Origin: Mycobacterium sp. DL
GTDB taxonomy: Bacteria; Actinomycetota; Actinomycetes; Mycobacteriales; Mycobacteriaceae
Direction of reading: 5' to 3'
Assembly: GCF_039729195.1 (NCBI RefSeq)
Contig: NZ_CP155796.1
Coordinates: 1,116,001 to 1,180,000 of the forward strand
Length of the DNA stretch: 64,000 bases
The position numbers and the translations under genes were made by a program. Positions 61,697 through 64,000 of the stretch are shown in pieces; within the stretch, counting starts at the first letter, position 1, and each line of letters starts with the position of its first letter. The notes under the pieces are model-generated. The model was not told the DNA's origin. It was given only the letters and a program-made list of their open reading frames with translations, and did no database searches.

Positions 61697-62347
61697 ATGA
61701 GTACGGCGGGAGGCGACCCGCGGCCGGCCAGATCCCGGGCGCGACTGCTCGACGCGGCGACGGCGCTGCTGCGCACAGGCGGGCCCGGCGCGGTGACCGT
61801 CGACGCCGTCACCCGCAGCGCCAACGTGGCGCGGGCCACGCTGTATCGGCACTTCCCCAGTGCGAATGATCTTGTCGCAGCGGCATTCATGAGCCTCATT
61901 CCGCCACCGCCGATGCCGCCGGACGACGGCGGTCTACGGGACCGGCTCATCTCGATCGTCGTCGAGTGGGCCGAGGCGATCGCGGAGGTGCCGACCACCC
62001 TGACCGCGATGGCGTGGCTGTCGCTCGGGCCGGACATCGCGCAGGTGCCCAACGCCGGACATCCTGTCGCGGGCAGTCAGGAGGTGCTCTCGCTGCGCGA
62101 GAGAATCGCCGAACAGTACTCGGCACCGTTCGACGCGATCTTCGACGGGCCGCAGGCCGCTGCCGAGTTGCGCCCTGTCGACAGGCCGATGGCGTTTGCG
62201 CTGCTGATCGGCCCACTGGCCTTCGGCCGGATCAGCACCCTGGCCGATTTCGACTACCGGGCGGTGGCGATCGCCGCGGTCGACGGCTTCCTGGCCAACT
62301 TCGCCGCACCGCCCGATGCCGAAATCACCTCAGCGAGTAGCGAATAG
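61697..62347 (+). CDS. TetR-family regulator of the MFS exporter
   Basis: 216 residues from the ATG at 61697; in-frame GTGs at 61676 and 61685 are possible. The helix-turn-helix is AVTVDAVTRSANVARATLYRHF (residues about 32-53), followed by a Pro-rich start of the ligand domain (SLIPPPPMPPDDGGLRD). The gene is divergent from the exporter and its end overlaps the convergent P450 by 23 bases. Likely autorepressor and exporter repressor through the GAGACT operator. Confidence 0.9.
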   Translation: MSTAGGDPRPARSRARLLDAATALLRTGGPGAVTVDAVTRSANVARATLYRHFPSANDLVAAAFMSLIPPPPMPPDDGGLRDRLISIVVEWAEAIAEVPTTLTAMAWLSLGPDIAQVPNAGHPVAGSQEVLSLRERIAEQYSAPFDAIFDGPQAAAELRPVDRPMAFALLIGPLAFGRISTLADFDYRAVAIAAVDGFLANFAAPPDAEITSASSE

Positions 62348-63578
62348 GGAGATGCTTGAGGCCGCCGACGAACGTGGTGGCCGCCAGCTCGGGCTCGCCC
62401 GCCAGCTCGATCGAGTCCAGTCGGGGCAGCAACTCGGTGAACAGGCTGTTCATCTCCATCCTCGCCAGCGCCGCGCCGAGGCAGAAGTGCACGCCGTACC
62501 CGAACGACAGATGCTTGTTCGGGTCGCGGCCCACATCGAAGCGGAACGGGTCGGCGAAGACGTCTTCGTCCCGGTTGGCCGAGACGTACGCCAGGTACAC
62601 CGACTCGCCCTCGGCGATGGGCACCCCGCGGATCTCGGTGTCGGCGGTCGCGGTACGCATGAACTCCTTCACCGGCGTCGTCCACCGGATCATCTCCTCG
62701 ACCGCGGTGCCCATCAGGCTCGGATCGTCCTGCAGGCGGGCGAGCTGATCCGGATTGTCGATGAGGGCGCGCAGTCCACCCGAGATCGCGTCCTTGGTGG
62801 TGTCGTGGCCCGCGCTGGCGACGATCACGTAGTAGGAGACGGTGTCCATGTCCGACATCAGCTCGCCGTTGATGGTGCCGTTGGCGATCGCCGAGGCCAG
62901 ATCGTCGGTGGGGTGCTCACGGCGGGAGGCGGTCAGTGCCGAGAAGTAGGCGAAGAAATCCATCAGCACGGCCAACAGGTCTTCGGTGGTGCCCTCGCCG
63001 CGCTTGTGCTCGGTGTCGTCGCCGCCGAACATCTCCTGGGTGAGCTTGAGCATCCGGGGGAAGTCGTCCTCGGGGAGTCCGAGGAGCGAAAGAATCACGT
63101 AGAGCGGGTAATTGACCGCGATGTCGGTGACGAAGTCACATTCGGGACCGATGTCGCGCATCCGGTCGACGTACCGCTTGGCCAGTTCGTCGACGCGCAC
63201 CTTGAGGTCGCGCATCGCCTTGGGCCGGAACCAGTCGGCGCCGATCTTGCGCACGTCGCGGTGGTGCGGGTCGTCCATGTGGATGAGCGTCCGCAGACCG
63301 ATGCCGGCATCCTGCTGCTGCTTCATCACGTCATCGGCGTCGGCCGGGGCGAGCAGCGGGCGCGGGCCGCTGACGAAGAGTTCGTTGTCACGCTCGATCG
63401 CCATGATGTCGGCGTGTCTGGTGATCGCCCAGAACGGCCGGTACGGCGGATTGTCCACCCACGCGACGGGTTCGTTGGCCCGCAGATGGGCCAGCGCCGC
63501 GTGCAGTCGGTCGTCGTCGGCATAGGCCTCCGGATCGGCCAGAACCTTCGCGGCATCGTCCGTCGTGGGTGTGCTCAT
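62325..63578 (-). CDS. Cytochrome P450
   Basis: 417 residues. Oxygen-activation helix VIVASAGHDTTKDAISGG with the acid-Thr pair (His-Asp-Thr-Thr), the Glu-x-x-Arg segment in VEEMIRWTTPVKEFMR, and the haem-binding loop HLSFGYGVHFCLGAALARME with the Cys ligand. Soluble bacterial type, with no membrane anchor. The substrate and family number cannot be assigned; lipid, steroid or terpenoid oxidation would fit the genome neighbourhood. A plausible redox partner is the ferredoxin reductase at 47943; no ferredoxin gene is adjacent. It diverges from an esterase gene. Confidence 0.94.
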   Translation of the reverse strand: MSTPTTDDAAKVLADPEAYADDDRLHAALAHLRANEPVAWVDNPPYRPFWAITRHADIMAIERDNELFVSGPRPLLAPADADDVMKQQQDAGIGLRTLIHMDDPHHRDVRKIGADWFRPKAMRDLKVRVDELAKRYVDRMRDIGPECDFVTDIAVNYPLYVILSLLGLPEDDFPRMLKLTQEMFGGDDTEHKRGEGTTEDLLAVLMDFFAYFSALTASRREHPTDDLASAIANGTINGELMSDMDTVSYYVIVASAGHDTTKDAISGGLRALIDNPDQLARLQDDPSLMGTAVEEMIRWTTPVKEFMRTATADTEIRGVPIAEGESVYLAYVSANRDEDVFADPFRFDVGRDPNKHLSFGYGVHFCLGAALARMEMNSLFTELLPRLDSIELAGEPELAATTFVGGLKHLPIRYSLR

Positions 63579-63694
63579 GCGGTCTCCTCGTCGGGGCTGT
63601 CAGCGACTTGACGGGTGTCAACTCGACAGTCTATGTGACGGGCGCCACGTGACGGAAGGGAGGCCGGGTGAGATCACCATTAGGCTCGGACCCT
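63579..63694. promoter_or_regulatory. P450-esterase divergent promoter region
   Basis: 116 bases between divergent genes. On the minus strand TAGACT (63630-63635) is a -10 candidate for the P450; on the plus strand TAGGCT (63681-63686) lies eight bases before the esterase GTG. TGTC-AACTC-GACA (63615-63627) is a short inverted repeat near the P450 start that could be an operator. Confidence 0.4.
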
Positions 63695-64000
63695 GTGGCG
63701 CCCACTTCGGTACTCGGTCGCATCGGGTGCCTGTTGGTAGCCGTGGCGATGATCGCCGGGTGTACACAGGGGGTGCAGGATCCGCCGGCCGTGCACTCCG
63801 ATCCGGCACTGGTGCAGACCGTGGCGGGGACGGTGCGCGGCGTGGTCGCCGAAGACCACCGGCTGTTCGCCGGAATCCCTTATGCGGCACCGCCTGTCGG
63901 GCCGTTGCGTTGGCAGCCGCCGGAGCCGGCGCCGGCATGGGATGGGGTGCGTGATGCGACCAGGTTCGGTCCACGGTGCCCGCAGCCTCTCGAGGGTGAC
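63695..64000 (+). CDS. Carboxylesterase type B lipoprotein, N-terminal part
   Basis: 102 codons from the GTG at 63695 to the window edge, so incomplete. Signal [12 protein letters not shown] with lipobox Ile-Ala-Gly-Cys predicts a lipid-anchored exported protein. The mature start has the carboxylesterase family opening: [33 protein letters not shown] and a first disulphide Cys in GPRCPQPL. The nucleophile elbow is beyond the window. The -10-like TAGGCT eight bases upstream of the GTG suggests a leaderless or near-leaderless message. Confidence 0.85.
   Translation, partial: MAPTSVLGRIGCLLVAVAMIAGCTQGVQDPPAVHSDPALVQTVAGTVRGVVAEDHRLFAGIPYAAPPVGPLRWQPPEPAPAWDGVRDATRFGPRCPQPLEGD

Overview
The window is GC-rich, tightly packed actinobacterial chromosome. 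It carries the mycobacterial rplJ-rplL, rpoB-rpoC and rpsL-rpsG-fusA-tuf loci, Mkl, FadE8/EchA-type beta-oxidation genes and a complete mycofactocin cluster. Gene order largely follows the M. tuberculosis stretch Rv0648 to Rv0697 (recalled, not searched). The differences from that order suggest a free-living, rapidly growing Mycolicibacterium-type organism: two tandem acidic-linker hydrolases, an arginine-catabolism cassette, and no mmpS5/mmpL5. I see no IS element, CRISPR array, tRNA or rRNA.

Layout. 1-8127: end of a TetR gene, two DinB-like genes divergent from a WYL regulator with an inverted-repeat operator between them, then a GH38 alpha-mannosidase / small helical protein / ROK kinase operon. 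8128-10719: L10 leader with attenuator, rplJ-rplL, and the Mce ATPase mkl. 10720-14897: two paralogous secreted alpha/beta hydrolases with long Asp/Glu-rich linkers. 14898-22718: rpoB-rpoC with a clear terminator. 22719-32679: a leaderless small membrane protein, a 3-hydroxyisobutyrate-dehydrogenase-like enzyme, endonuclease IV, a PAP2 membrane phosphatase, a fadE8-echA4-paaX-echA5 operon, DUF3060 and DUF3558-like envelope proteins and a TetR regulator. 32680-37347: the str operon (rpsL, rpsG, fusA, tuf).

37348-49118: a cutinase-like protein, a SHOCT membrane protein, and an arginine cassette (antiporter, arginine deiminase; on the other strand an APC permease, universal stress protein, ornithine aminotransferase and a DDAH-like amidinohydrolase controlled by a divergent AsnC regulator). 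Embedded in it is a mycofactocin-type SDR preceded by a perfect KstR-type operator; a ferredoxin reductase follows. 49119-52801: a 13E12-type HNH protein whose start codon lies inside a LexA box, then an ECF sigma factor/VOC protein pair. 52846-60063: mftR and mftABCDEFG. 60047-64000: an MFS exporter/TetR pair with operator, a cytochrome P450 and the start of a carboxylesterase lipoprotein.

How the genes fit together: the mycofactocin cluster makes a peptide-derived redox cofactor for SDR dehydrogenases such as the one at 42015, with MftG returning the electrons to respiration. FadE8/EchA, the P450 and the KstR-controlled SDR point to lipid and steroid degradation. The arginine cassette can convert arginine to citrulline and ornithine, and ornithine to glutamate semialdehyde. 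Several genes (22761, 23952, 38320, 49318 and probably 63695) have a -10 hexamer 6-8 bases before the start codon, which fits the leaderless transcripts common in mycobacteria.
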